A DNA stretch of 64,000 nt, from positions 17,033,913 through 17,097,912 of the forward strand of contig JAAALK010000086.1 in assembly GCA_019279435.1 (NCBI GenBank), read 5' to 3'. Positions 44,697-54,026 of this stretch are shown here, piece by piece. Source of the stretch: Zizania palustris. Lineage: Eukaryota > Streptophyta > Magnoliopsida > Poales > Poaceae. The translations under genes and the position numbers were made by a program. Within the stretch, counting starts at the first letter, position 1, and every line of letters starts with the position of its first letter. The notes under the pieces are model-generated. The model saw nothing but the letters and a program-made list of their open reading frames with translations. It had not been told where the DNA came from and did no database searches.

Positions 44697-46561
44697 ACTG
44701 ATATCAAAAACTATGATCCGACATTGCAAGGAGGAAACAATCATCCACATGCACATGCACTGTGCTCCTACCGCGCAACACTACTTTTTATTATGCTGAA
44801 CTAAACTTGGTTGTGATCATGAAGACTTGCTCCTGCTGCTCATGCATCCTCCTCCTCCTCCTCCTCTCCATCGAATGCATCCTCGACAACAAATCCCAGG
44901 GGCTCAGTATCACCTGCAGCAAGTTCATCCCACTGCCAAGTGATTTCCTCCTCAAAAACTACGTCACGGCTTACAACGATCGCGCCACGACGTGGATCGA
45001 ACAGCCTGTGCGCTTGGCTCCCTTCCTCGGCGCCAAGGTAGACACAAGGAGTGCTGCTGCTGCTGCTGCGACCATCTAGCTTCTTGAGGTGAGGAGTCGT
45101 CGTCGTGTCGTCCTTGGCATGAGCAGTGCATCCGAACACCCGGAGGCATCCGAGGTGTGGCTTTCTTCCCGTCCAGGCTTCGAACGGAGTGCATGTGCCC
45201 TTCGTCTTGGTTGGTAGCCGGTTGAGCAGATACACCGCATGCCGGACTGCCTCTCCCCACATCTTGCCGGGAACACTCGTGCCTCTTAGCAGTGAACGTG
45301 CCATGGCGATCACTGTTCTGTTGTGCCACTCAGCTACGCCATTTTGGTGCGGGCAATACGGGGCTGTTAGTGTTAGGTGTGGCCGAGTTCCGGCCTCGCC
45401 GGATAAAAATTCGCCACCGCGGTCAGATCTCAACACTCTGATCCGGCGCCTTGCCGAGCTCTCAGCCATTGCCTTGAACTTACTGAAGAAAACGCCGGCT
45501 TGGTTCTTGGACTTGAGCACATACACCCACATCCGTCTGGAGAAATCATCGATCAGCAGCATGAAGTATCTGTTGCCGGCGATCGTCGATGGCGTGATTG
45601 GTCCACAAATATCGACATGGACCAGCTCGAGCGGCTTCTCCGCCCAGGAATTCATCATCGCCGGGAACAATGGTTGGCGCACTTGCTTCGCCACCAGGCA
45701 CGCCTTGCAGATTTGGTCCGGATGTTTGATGAGAGGCACTCCGGATGCCATTTGCTTGTCCACCAGGAACCTCATCGCGTGGAAGTTGACGTGACCAAGG
45801 CGTGCATGCCATAGCCATGCAGGGTCCTCTAGTTTCGACAGGATGCACACTGGGTGTGCCAGCTTCAGGTCAATCTTGTAGAGCCGGTTTGGAGCGCGCT
45901 TCACCTTCATAATCAGACGCCGGGGGATCTTGTCGAACACCTCGAGCTCGTCGCCGTCCATCACCACCTTGTGCCCTGTCTCTGTTAGCTGACCAAGACT
46001 CACCAAGCTGCAGCACAGACTTGGTACGTAACATACTTCATCGAGCAGCCATTGATCACCATTCTTGCACGAGAAGAGAACTGAACCCTTCCCCGTGATC
46101 TGCACCTGGGAGGCATCACCGAATTCTACTTGCCCGGTCACTGTCTCGTCCAGCTCGAGGAACTTTAGCTTGTCTCCTGTCATGTGGTTACTTGCCCCAC
46201 TGTCCAGGTACCAGACATCACCTTTGGCTTCACCTCCATCGGCCAGCAGGGGCAGCAGCCTAGGACAGACCACCTCCTCGCCGTCGCCGGCGTTCAGCAG
46301 CTTGTGTACAATCTGCAGTGGCTTCTTCTCCTCTGAAACAGAGGTCACAAGAGCCATATCTCTGATACCAACTGTTGGCTGGATCGATTCACCTGCGCTC
46401 AAAAACTAATTCCGTGAACCATGCCACACCATGATCCGACATGCAAGGAGGAGATAGACATGCAAGTGCACTACGCGCCTACTGCGCAACACTACTTTTA
46501 TGCGGAACTAACTTCCTTTGCTTGTGATATATCATGAAGACTTGCTCCTGGTTATTCTCCA
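44697..46561 (-). mobile_element. non-autonomous Copia derivative encoding only protease-integrase
   Basis: On the minus strand, an LTR-like segment (46561 to 46373, ending AGCCAACA) is followed by two bases and a primer site TGGTATCAGAGAT (46370-46358). One intact frame (46357-44840) comes next, then a second LTR-like segment from 44842 downward that shares GGAGCAAGTCTTCATGAT, GTAGTGTTGCGC and ATGTCGGATCAT with the first. The second LTR is incomplete or interrupted: its expected end (TGTTGGCTGGATCGATTC on the plus strand) is found only at 42098. Gag and reverse transcriptase are absent. Confidence 0.75.
44840..46357 (-). CDS. Copia protease-integrase protein without gag or reverse transcriptase
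   Basis: An uninterrupted 505-residue frame from the first ATG after the primer site. Domains in order: short leader; aspartic protease with YLDSGASNHMTG (about residues 45-57); GAG-pre-integrase WLWHARLGHVNF with a CKAC knuckle; integrase core with HVDICGPI, LIDDFSRRMW, RSDRGGEF and PHQNGVAEWHNRT; then LGCLRVFGC. It ends in an acidic run (GEEEEEEDA), and the stop codon overlaps the start of the downstream LTR. In normal Copia pol, ~800 more residues of RT and RNase H follow; here they are missing, and gag too. The family's ERKNRT is changed to EWHNRT near the catalytic Glu, but the Glu remains. Whether it is expressed is unknown. Confidence 0.85.
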   Translation of the reverse strand: MALVTSVSEEKKPLQIVHKLLNAGDGEEVVCPRLLPLLADGGEAKGDVWYLDSGASNHMTGDKLKFLELDETVTGQVEFGDASQVQITGKGSVLFSCKNGDQWLLDEVCYVPSLCCSLVSLGQLTETGHKVVMDGDELEVFDKIPRRLIMKVKRAPNRLYKIDLKLAHPVCILSKLEDPAWLWHARLGHVNFHAMRFLVDKQMASGVPLIKHPDQICKACLVAKQVRQPLFPAMMNSWAEKPLELVHVDICGPITPSTIAGNRYFMLLIDDFSRRMWVYVLKSKNQAGVFFSKFKAMAESSARRRIRVLRSDRGGEFLSGEAGTRPHLTLTAPYCPHQNGVAEWHNRTVIAMARSLLRGTSVPGKMWGEAVRHAVYLLNRLPTKTKGTCTPFEAWTGRKPHLGCLRVFGCTAHAKDDTTTTPHLKKLDGRSSSSSTPCVYLGAEEGSQAHRLFDPRRGAIVVSRDVVFEEEITWQWDELAAGDTEPLGFVVEDAFDGEEEEEEDA

Positions 46562-47875
46562 ACGCCTGAGACGTGGGTCAATGATAATAGGAGCTAAAAT
46601 CAACGGTTGTAATCACTTGAGAAAGCTAAAGTCAAGTGAACCATCAGAGTTTTCCAAGCAAATGCTGAATAAAAAGGCACACGGATAATACAGGACGATG
46701 AGAATAACGAACGAGCTCAAAACCGAAACTTGAGAGGAGCGCAATCTGTACATCCCTGAAATTTTACAGAAAGCCGCAGGAGAAAAATCAGGTGAAATGA
46801 CGCACAAGGCGAAGAGACGTTGAGTGCTCAGGTGAAACAAAGTATGCACAACGTGAAAATGTGATGAGTGTTCATTTCTACTTGTAACTTGCAAACTTGC
46901 ATACATCGTTGTGGATCCGACCATAATAATTTTTAAACGATCTATGTAAGATAGTGTGGAAATATATATTGATATAGAAAAAGAAAAATATAAAAATACC
47001 GTCCCGAGAAACAATAATCATTAAAAACAAAAACATTTAAGTGAATAATACCCTCTCACCCTAACTAGGTCAGCGCAATGTCACTAACACTACTCCTACG
47101 ACAACATTAGCACACGGAGACAAACTACAAATCCCAAATACGAGTACCACTACATCAAAAAAACATCCTAAAACCAAAAAGAAAGACATTCAAAGAAAAA
47201 AAAAGAGCTCTAAAGGAAAGGAAGTGAGCTCTAAAAGAAAGGAAGTGATGAAAACAAGAAAAGACAACTGACAACCGCCGCCCAAGACAAATCTAAACCC
47301 TAACCATTACCGAGGGATGCCCCCCACCCACCGCTGAACGCCTCTCGCCGTCACTAGCACACCTCCGTGCCATCATCGCACGACTCCACGCCGTTGTCGG
47401 GCGCACGATCAGCGCCGACCCCGTGCGCCATTGTCGCCGCGCCATCGCTGGCCACCGCTGGGTGCCGCCGGGCGCGCCACCGCGCCATCTGGGGTGCCCA
47501 CCTCCATGCCGCGCGCCGCCCGCGGCACCAGCCTCCACGACGCCATGCCACGTCACACGCTACCGCATCATGCAGACTGCCGCCTATCGCCGAATCTAAC
47601 CGTTGGTCTCCGAATCGAGGCGTCGACCACCGGAAACAGGCACCGGACGCCATAACAAAATGTGGACCACTGTTCGCCGACACCGAACCGCCAGCAGCCC
47701 GGCACGCACCACCACACACGCTGAGGCCATCAGGAGAAAGAGAAGAAGAAAAAGGCCCCGTCATCGCCTTCCTTGTGACCTCCCGAGGATCCCGGCGGCA
47801 GCGAGGAGATGTGAGAAGGAAGGGCGGCGGCGGCTCGAGCAATTGGTTTCGCCTGAGCCGCCGCCAGAGCGGCGA
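46562..47875. other. intergenic, with GC-rich block that received the Gypsy insertion
   Basis: AT-rich to 47.27 kb, then GC-rich from about 47.3 kb and open in several frames, with no domain recognised. Short direct repeats AGGAAGTGA(G/T) at 47220-47250. It may be a gene or transposon fragment. Confidence 0.35.
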
Positions 47876-47880
47876 CACGG

Positions 47881-48205
47881 TGTCACACACGATGGTGTGA
47901 CACCGGAAGGGTTACAGGCAAGCGTTGAGCTGGAGGATGGCGCGCAAGAAGATGGCGCGTGAATTAAATTTGAATTGGCGAATAGCGTATTTCTGCTAAG
48001 ACACATTGTAATAGAGAAAACGTACTTGTAGTGGGTGAAAACGTATTCGGCAGTGTATAAAAACAGAGCTCGCTGGAGAACTCGGGGACGAGAAATGAAA
48101 ACAGAAAAGTGGTTACATCATTCTTCCTGTTCTTCTCTCTGAGTTGCGATCCGATTGTTACTCTCGCCGCCGACGATTTTCCCTCCGACGGCGAGGTCCG
48201 TAACA
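47881..48205 (+). repeat. 5' LTR of the Gypsy element
   Basis: TGTCACACACGATGG...GGTCCGTAACA, with TATA-like GTGTATAAAAAC at 48054-48065. It is followed by GT and the tRNA-Met primer site. Confidence 0.95.
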
Positions 48206-48401
48206 GTTGGTATCAGAGCTCGGTTGAGCTCTATCGGCTGCGGTATTCCGTTGTCAACCGGTAATTCTCCGTAGAGTGGTGGGTGAATCTCAGTTCGATT
48301 TGCTGTAATTCCTCTCTTGGTTTGGTTGATTGGAAGTGCAGATAAACAAACTGGCGAGGCAGACTTTGCAGACCCGACAAGTTCTGAATTCGGTGGCAGA
48401 A

Positions 48402-51400
48402 ATGGAGGAGAAGGTGTTGGAGGCAGTAGCAGCATTGGCTACTAAGTTGGAGAATATAGAAGGAAAATTGGAGGTTCATCAGGAAAGGTTGGATCAGATG
48501 CAATCGAAAGTGGATTTGTCGATGGTTATGATGGGTCAGTTTCATCAGGAACATGATACAGCTGTGAGAAGGAACACTACACAGAATCTTCCTCGTGAGA
48601 CTGGGGGTGTCAATTTGCAGAGTACGGCAGTGCCCATGGATTGGAATGATCGAGATCAATTACCTCGCAGGTCAGTCATGCCTCGGATGGATTTTCCTAA
48701 GTTTGATGGTTCACATGCTCGAGTTTGGTTGGATAATTGTGTTACGTATTTTGAGATGTATCAAATCCCAGAAGCATTCAAGGTGGCTGCTGCTTCTCTG
48801 AATTTGGTAGGTAAGGCAGCTAATTGGTATAAGTCCTGGAAGCAAATGGTGGGTAGACATGATTGGATTATGTTTGGGCAAGCTGTTACAGAGGAATTTG
48901 AAGCTAATACACAACATTTGACGATGAATGAGATACTCGGTTTGAAACAAACTGGGTCAGTAAATGATTACAAAGGCAAGTTTGATGACTTGGTATATCA
49001 GATCAAACTTTATGATCAGGCTGCAGCTGGACAAGTTTGGTTGGTTGGGCAATTTGTACATGGTCTGAAGATGGAAATCAGAGCACATGTTCAGTCTAAT
49101 GTACCTCAGACGGTTACACAAGCTTATCATTTAGCTTTGGCGAAGGAAAGTTTATTGGATATGTCTGACCACAAAAAGAAATGGGGTAAGCAAGTGACTA
49201 CTAAACAGGAAGATAAACAGAAATATCTTCCTAATGAGATTTGGAAGGCCCAACAATTGAAGGAGTTTAGGAGGGCAAATGGTTTATGCTTCAAATGTGG
49301 GGAAAAATACTCTCCAACTCATGTGTGTGCTAATCATGCTGTAGCTCAGGCCCATGCAATTGAAGTTGTGGATACCAATGAAATACTCTCGGAAGAAGTA
49401 TTGGATGCAGTGGCTGCTACTGAGGGAAATTACTATCTCTCCATCAATGTAATGGCTGGATTACATGATTCTAGCACTATTAAGCTACAGGCTGTGATTC
49501 AAAATCAGAATGTACTCATACTTGTGGACTCCGGCAGTTCACATAGCTTTGTTAATGTGGAATTAGTGAACAAGTTACAGTTACCAATGGAAGTGATCAC
49601 AACTGTGCAAGTCAAGGTAGCTGATGGTACAATGTTGATTTGTGAGAAAAACATACCTAAGTTGGAATGGTGGATTCAGGGTATGACTTTTTGTCATGAA
49701 ATGAAAGTACTTCCTCTGGGAGGGTATGATATTATTCTTGGTATGGACTGGCTAGAATGTTATAGCCCCATGCATTGTGATTGGAGAGAAAAACAATTGT
49801 CATTCTTGTACAAAGGAGTACAGAGAACTTTGACTGGTTGGTCTGGACAGAACAATGAACCTGTCCAGCAAATTTCATCTCATCAACTGATTAAACATTA
49901 TCAGGGTAATGAACTTTGGGCTGTTGCTGTGGTGATGGCTGAAACCAAAGAAGGAGAGCAGATACTTCCAAGAGACATCCAGATTGTTTTGGATCAGTAT
50001 GACAATGTGTTCCAGAGTCATACAGACTTACCTCCACACAGAAATCTGGACCACTCTATTCCATTAGTACCTGGAGCAATTCCTGTCAACTCCAGACCTT
50101 ACAGGTACTCTCCTGCACAAAAGGATGAGATTGAAAATCAAATTTCAGATATGTTAGCTCAAGGGCTGATTGTGAATAGTTATAGTCCATATGCTTCACC
50201 AGTTTTATTAGTGAAAAAGAAGGATGGCACTTGGAGGTTATGTGTGGACTATAGAAAGTTAAATGCTATCACAGTAAAGAATAAATTTCCACTACCTGTA
50301 ATAGATGAGTTATTGGATGAGTTGGGAGGTTCCAAAGTGTTTTCAAAACTTGATCTCAGAAGTGGATATCATCAGATCAGGATGAGGGAGGAAGATGAGG
50401 CAAAAACAGCATTTAAAACACATCATGGTCATTTTCAATTTAAGGTTATGCCTTTTGGTCTCACTAATGCTCCAGCAACCTTCCAATGTCTAATGAATTG
50501 TATATTCAGTAAGCAATTAAGGAAATTTGTGTTAGTCTTTATGGATGATATCCTGGTATATAGTCCTTCACTACAAGCACATGTGCAACATCTGACAGAG
50601 GTGCTTCAGATTTTACAGCAACATCACTTGGTTGCCAAAAGGAGTAAATGTTCTTTTGCATTACACGAATTAGAGTACCTGGGACATATTATTTCAGCTC
50701 AAGGGGTGGCTGCTGATCCAGAAAAGACCAGAGCAATGAAAAATTGGCCTACTCCTCATTCTATTTCAGATTTAAGGGGTTTTCTGGGTCTCACTGGTTA
50801 CTACAGAAAATTTGTGAAAAATTATGGAATTCTCACTAAACCACTCACTGTCTTACTGCAGAAATCCAAAGCTTTTGTATGGACTCAGGAGGCTCAACAG
50901 GCATTTGAGGCAGTTAAACAGGCTATGATTTCTACTCCAGTATTAGTTTTACCCTGTTTTGACAAGCCATTTTGTATAGAAACAGATGCATGTGACACTG
51001 GAGTAGGGGCTGTTTTGTCTCAGTTGGGACATCCCATTGCTTATTACAGCAAGGCTTTGGGATTATTGAATCAAAAGTTGTCCATTTATGAGAAGGAATT
51101 CTTGGCCATCATGATGGCAGTGGATAAGTGGAGACCATATTTGTTGAGAGGCCCATTTACCATATACACTGATCACAAATCTCTCTGCCATCTGGATTCT
51201 CAGCCATTACAGTCTGAATTACAACGGAAAGCAATGACCAAATTAATGGGTTTGCAATATAAGTTTCAGTATAAGAAGGGGTTGGACAATGTTGCTGCTG
51301 ATGCACTGTCAAGGGTGGGACATTTCTTTGCTGTCCAAGTTGTGTCTTCAGTTCAACCTGTCTGGCTTCAAGAAGTATGTAATTCTTATGCCTCCGATGC

Positions 51401-51923
51401 TGAAGCACAATTGTTGCTGCAAGAATTGGCTATCAGTCACGAAAACGAGAAGGGTTTTACATTGTCGGATGGACTTATTAAGTGGAATGGAAAGATTTGG
51501 ATTGGTTCAAATTCTGCACTACAGACCAAAATTATCTCAGCTTTTCATGATTCAGCCATTGGTGGTCACTCAGGTGTTCATGTTACCTATCAAAGGATTC
51601 AAAAACTGTTCCACTGGACTGGACTCAAAGCTGCAGTACAAGAATTTGTCACTCAATGCTTAGTTTGTCAACAAGCTAAACACGAACTGGTGAAGTCTCC
51701 GGGTTTATTGCAACCATTGCCTGTTCCTCAAGGTGTATGGCAGGATTTATCCATGGATTTTGTTGAAGGTTTACCATGTTCTGAAGGGTATAATACCATT
51801 CTGGTTATTGTGGATCGATTCTCTAAGTTTGCTCATTTCGTGGCCCTTCGTCACCCTTTCACTTGCCCCTCAAGTGGCTCAATTGTTTCTGGATCGAATT
51901 GTCTCTTTATATGGAGTTCCTAA
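48402..51923 (+). CDS. gag-pol: Gypsy gag-pol (gag, protease, RT, RNase H, integrase start), ends at a frameshift
   Basis: The start is taken as the first ATG (48402); upstream codons lack ATG after a TGA at 48327. A coiled-coil-like N-terminus is followed by the gag capsid (FPKFDGSHARVWLDNC), then a zinc knuckle CFKCGEKYSPTHVC. Next come protease LVDSGSSHSFVN, RT with YASPVLLVKKKDGTWRLCVD and catalytic FMDDILVYS (about 50540), and RNase H with TDACDTGVGAVLSQ. The integrase zinc finger (GGHSGVHVTYQRI...CLVCQQAKH) and the first core Asp (LSMDFVEGLP) complete this part. The frame shifts near 51863, where one T too many is present, and a false stop follows at 51923. All catalytic residues upstream are intact. 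Confidence 0.93.
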   Translation: MEEKVLEAVAALATKLENIEGKLEVHQERLDQMQSKVDLSMVMMGQFHQEHDTAVRRNTTQNLPRETGGVNLQSTAVPMDWNDRDQLPRRSVMPRMDFPKFDGSHARVWLDNCVTYFEMYQIPEAFKVAAASLNLVGKAANWYKSWKQMVGRHDWIMFGQAVTEEFEANTQHLTMNEILGLKQTGSVNDYKGKFDDLVYQIKLYDQAAAGQVWLVGQFVHGLKMEIRAHVQSNVPQTVTQAYHLALAKESLLDMSDHKKKWGKQVTTKQEDKQKYLPNEIWKAQQLKEFRRANGLCFKCGEKYSPTHVCANHAVAQAHAIEVVDTNEILSEEVLDAVAATEGNYYLSINVMAGLHDSSTIKLQAVIQNQNVLILVDSGSSHSFVNVELVNKLQLPMEVITTVQVKVADGTMLICEKNIPKLEWWIQGMTFCHEMKVLPLGGYDIILGMDWLECYSPMHCDWREKQLSFLYKGVQRTLTGWSGQNNEPVQQISSHQLIKHYQGNELWAVAVVMAETKEGEQILPRDIQIVLDQYDNVFQSHTDLPPHRNLDHSIPLVPGAIPVNSRPYRYSPAQKDEIENQISDMLAQGLIVNSYSPYASPVLLVKKKDGTWRLCVDYRKLNAITVKNKFPLPVIDELLDELGGSKVFSKLDLRSGYHQIRMREEDEAKTAFKTHHGHFQFKVMPFGLTNAPATFQCLMNCIFSKQLRKFVLVFMDDILVYSPSLQAHVQHLTEVLQILQQHHLVAKRSKCSFALHELEYLGHIISAQGVAADPEKTRAMKNWPTPHSISDLRGFLGLTGYYRKFVKNYGILTKPLTVLLQKSKAFVWTQEAQQAFEAVKQAMISTPVLVLPCFDKPFCIETDACDTGVGAVLSQLGHPIAYYSKALGLLNQKLSIYEKEFLAIMMAVDKWRPYLLRGPFTIYTDHKSLCHLDSQPLQSELQRKAMTKLMGLQYKFQYKKGLDNVAADALSRVGHFFAVQVVSSVQPVWLQEVCNSYASDAEAQLLLQELAISHENEKGFTLSDGLIKWNGKIWIGSNSALQTKIISAFHDSAIGGHSGVHVTYQRIQKLFHWTGLKAAVQEFVTQCLVCQQAKHELVKSPGLLQPLPVPQGVWQDLSMDFVEGLPCSEGYNTILVIVDRFSKFAHFVALRHPFTCPSSGSIVSGSNCLFIWSS

Positions 51924-52917
51924 ATCAATTGTTTCAGATAGAGACCGTGTATTCACTAGCAACTTCTGGAAATTATTATTCAAACATTTGAATGTGTCTC
52001 TGAATGTCTCCACGTCTTACCATCCACAAACGGATGGACAAACGGAACGGGTTAATCAATGTTTGGAAATGTATCTCAGAAGTGCTACTGCAGTCTCTCC
52101 ACGCCGATGGTTTGTATGGTTGTCTCTGGCACAATTTTGGTATAACACATGTTATCATTCTTCATTGAAGTGCTCTCCATACAAGGTGCTATTTGGGATT
52201 GATCCCCATTATTCATTTTTACCTCCATTAACTACTGTCTTGGATCAAGATGGTTCATCGGAAAGAGATGTGGATAAGTTGTTGTCGGACCGGCAACAGT
52301 TTTCTTTGATGCTTCGGCACCAATTGTTCAGAGCTCAAAACAGAATGAAGCAAGCAGCAGATGGTCATCGTTCATTTCGATCTTTTGATGTTGGTGAGAA
52401 GGTCTTCCTGAAGTTACAACCTTACTCACAGTCATCTGTGGTAAATCGTCCATGTCCCAAATTGGCATTCAAGTATTTTGGTCCATATACCATCTTACAG
52501 AAGATTGGTACTGCGGCCTATAAGTTGGAGTTACCTGATGGCGCTAGTGTTCATCCCGTGTTTCATGTATCTCAGTTAAAGCAATATGTGCCCTCTCATT
52601 CTCCTGTTTTCTCTCAGTTACCAGCCAAAGTGGAGTTGGATTTGGCAGATTTATGTCCATCAGTGGTGTTGGATCGCAGATTGGTTAAAAAGGGTAATTC
52701 AGCGTTGGTGCAGCTGCTGGTTCAATGGGGTGACTTGCCGGTCGAATGTGCAACGTGGGAAGATTATAATGTGTTGAAGTCTCGTTTTCCGGGAGCAAAA
52801 ATCTGGGCGGAGGCTGGATCTCAAGGCGGCGGCAATGTCACACACGATGGTGTGACACCGGAAGGGTTACAGGCAAGCGTTGAGCTGGAGGATGGCGCGC
52901 AAGAAGATGGCGCGTGA
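51866..52917 (+). CDS. Gypsy integrase C-terminal half and chromodomain, in the shifted frame
   Basis: Continues gag-pol one frame over: integrase SDRDRVFTSNFW (second Asp) and HPQTDGQTERVN (Glu), then GPYTILQKIG and FHVSQLKQYVP. The chromodomain reads VQLLVQWGDLPVECATWED (about 52700-52770); such domains tether insertion to marked chromatin. The stop at 52915-52917 lies 80 bp inside the 3' LTR, so the last ~27 residues are LTR-encoded. Confidence 0.92.
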
Positions 52918-53160
52918 ATTAAATTTGAATTGGCGAATAGCGTATTTCTGCTAAGACACATTGTAATAGAGAAAACGTACTTGTAGTGGGTGAAAACGTA
53001 TTCGGCAGTGTATAAAAACAGAGCTCGCTGGAGAACTCGGGGACGAGAAATGAAAACAGAAAAGTGGTTACATCATTCTTCCTGTTCTTCTCTCTGAGTT
53101 GCGATCCGATTGTTACTCTCGCCGCCGACGATTTTCCCTCCGACGGCGAGGTCCGTAACA
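52836..53160 (+). repeat. 3' LTR of the Gypsy element
   Basis: No difference from 47881-48205 seen on visual comparison. CACGG follows directly. Confidence 0.95.
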
Positions 53161-53165
53161 CACGG

Positions 53166-54026
53166 GCACCGAGCGCTAAATGTCTCTGCTCATTTTTCTC
53201 CAACCACAACATGACTTCTGGTTTGTGGGCAAGAATTGAATGGCTGGTTTATATACAGCAGAACTAGATCAACTTTATCCTGTAAACCAATTCTGACTGT
53301 TCTATTAACAATTCGGCTATGGAACAAAACCAAATGTTTCTAGCAAAAAATGCAGAACAAAAGATTATGGTCAACTAAAATCACTGGACCTCTGTATTTC
53401 ACATTCATAAGCTTTCCCAATGCAATTTGTAGCAGCTATCTTCTCGAAGAACCTGAAGGTGCAGAGTACAGTATCCTTCACATGTACAGTGGATATGCGT
53501 TTTTGCGGCTACACAACCACACAACTGTAGCCATCATTTTCCCATGTATGTCAGCAAATTGGATATCATTTCAATTGCAGCTCACCTTCTTTCTTTCTGC
53601 ACAACAGAAACAAAAGGCAACATAAGAACCTTGCAAGTTGCAATTTGAAAAGATTTTAGCGGATGGAATATTGCAGTATGCTATGCTCTAGCATGAATGA
53701 TCAAAATTGCAATAAGTACAAGAAGTGTATGTCAAAAAGAATAAAACCAATTCAAAGGCTGTGACCTAAAACGAACTGAGAAGATTGAATAGTGAACATT
53801 TATTGCTGAAGTGTAATGTGGGAATGTAGGAAAAGCAATGCTGGTCTCCATTGAGGACTAGGGGCTTACTCAAAAACAAGGAGGCTACATAGACATTTTT
53901 CATATTCTATTAAAGAATTCAGAGTAGATCCAACTGGAGTGGGATCAAGCAAAGACTACTAGATGAATATAAAAGAAACAATTCGATGAACATCACGTAT
54001 CTGATTATACCTTGCAAAACCTCCAG
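53166..54026. other. intergenic; 3' region of the FtsHi3-like gene
   Basis: No gene recognised. The part close to 54026 is probably the 3' UTR of the minus-strand gene. Confidence 0.4.

Larger units (their letters stand above)
47881..53160 (+). mobile_element. young Ty3/Gypsy chromovirus (Reina-like)
   Basis: A 5.28-kb element. LTRs of 325 bp at 47881-48205 and 52836-53160 look identical base for base. CACGG is duplicated at 47876-47880 and 53161-53165. The primer site TGGTATCAGAGC (48208) follows the 5' LTR. One gag-pol frame with a C-terminal chromodomain and short LTRs fits the Reina group of chromoviruses. A single extra base in integrase is the only lesion I can see, so insertion is very recent. 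Confidence 0.96.

Noticed and set aside
46613..47014. 133-residue minus-strand open frame with hydrophobic stretches
   Set aside because: No family match, AT-rich chance frame, no promoter or splice context.
47354..47962. GC-rich frames of up to 178 residues on both strands
   Set aside because: Mutually overlapping, Arg/Pro-rich from composition alone; one runs into the Gypsy LTR.
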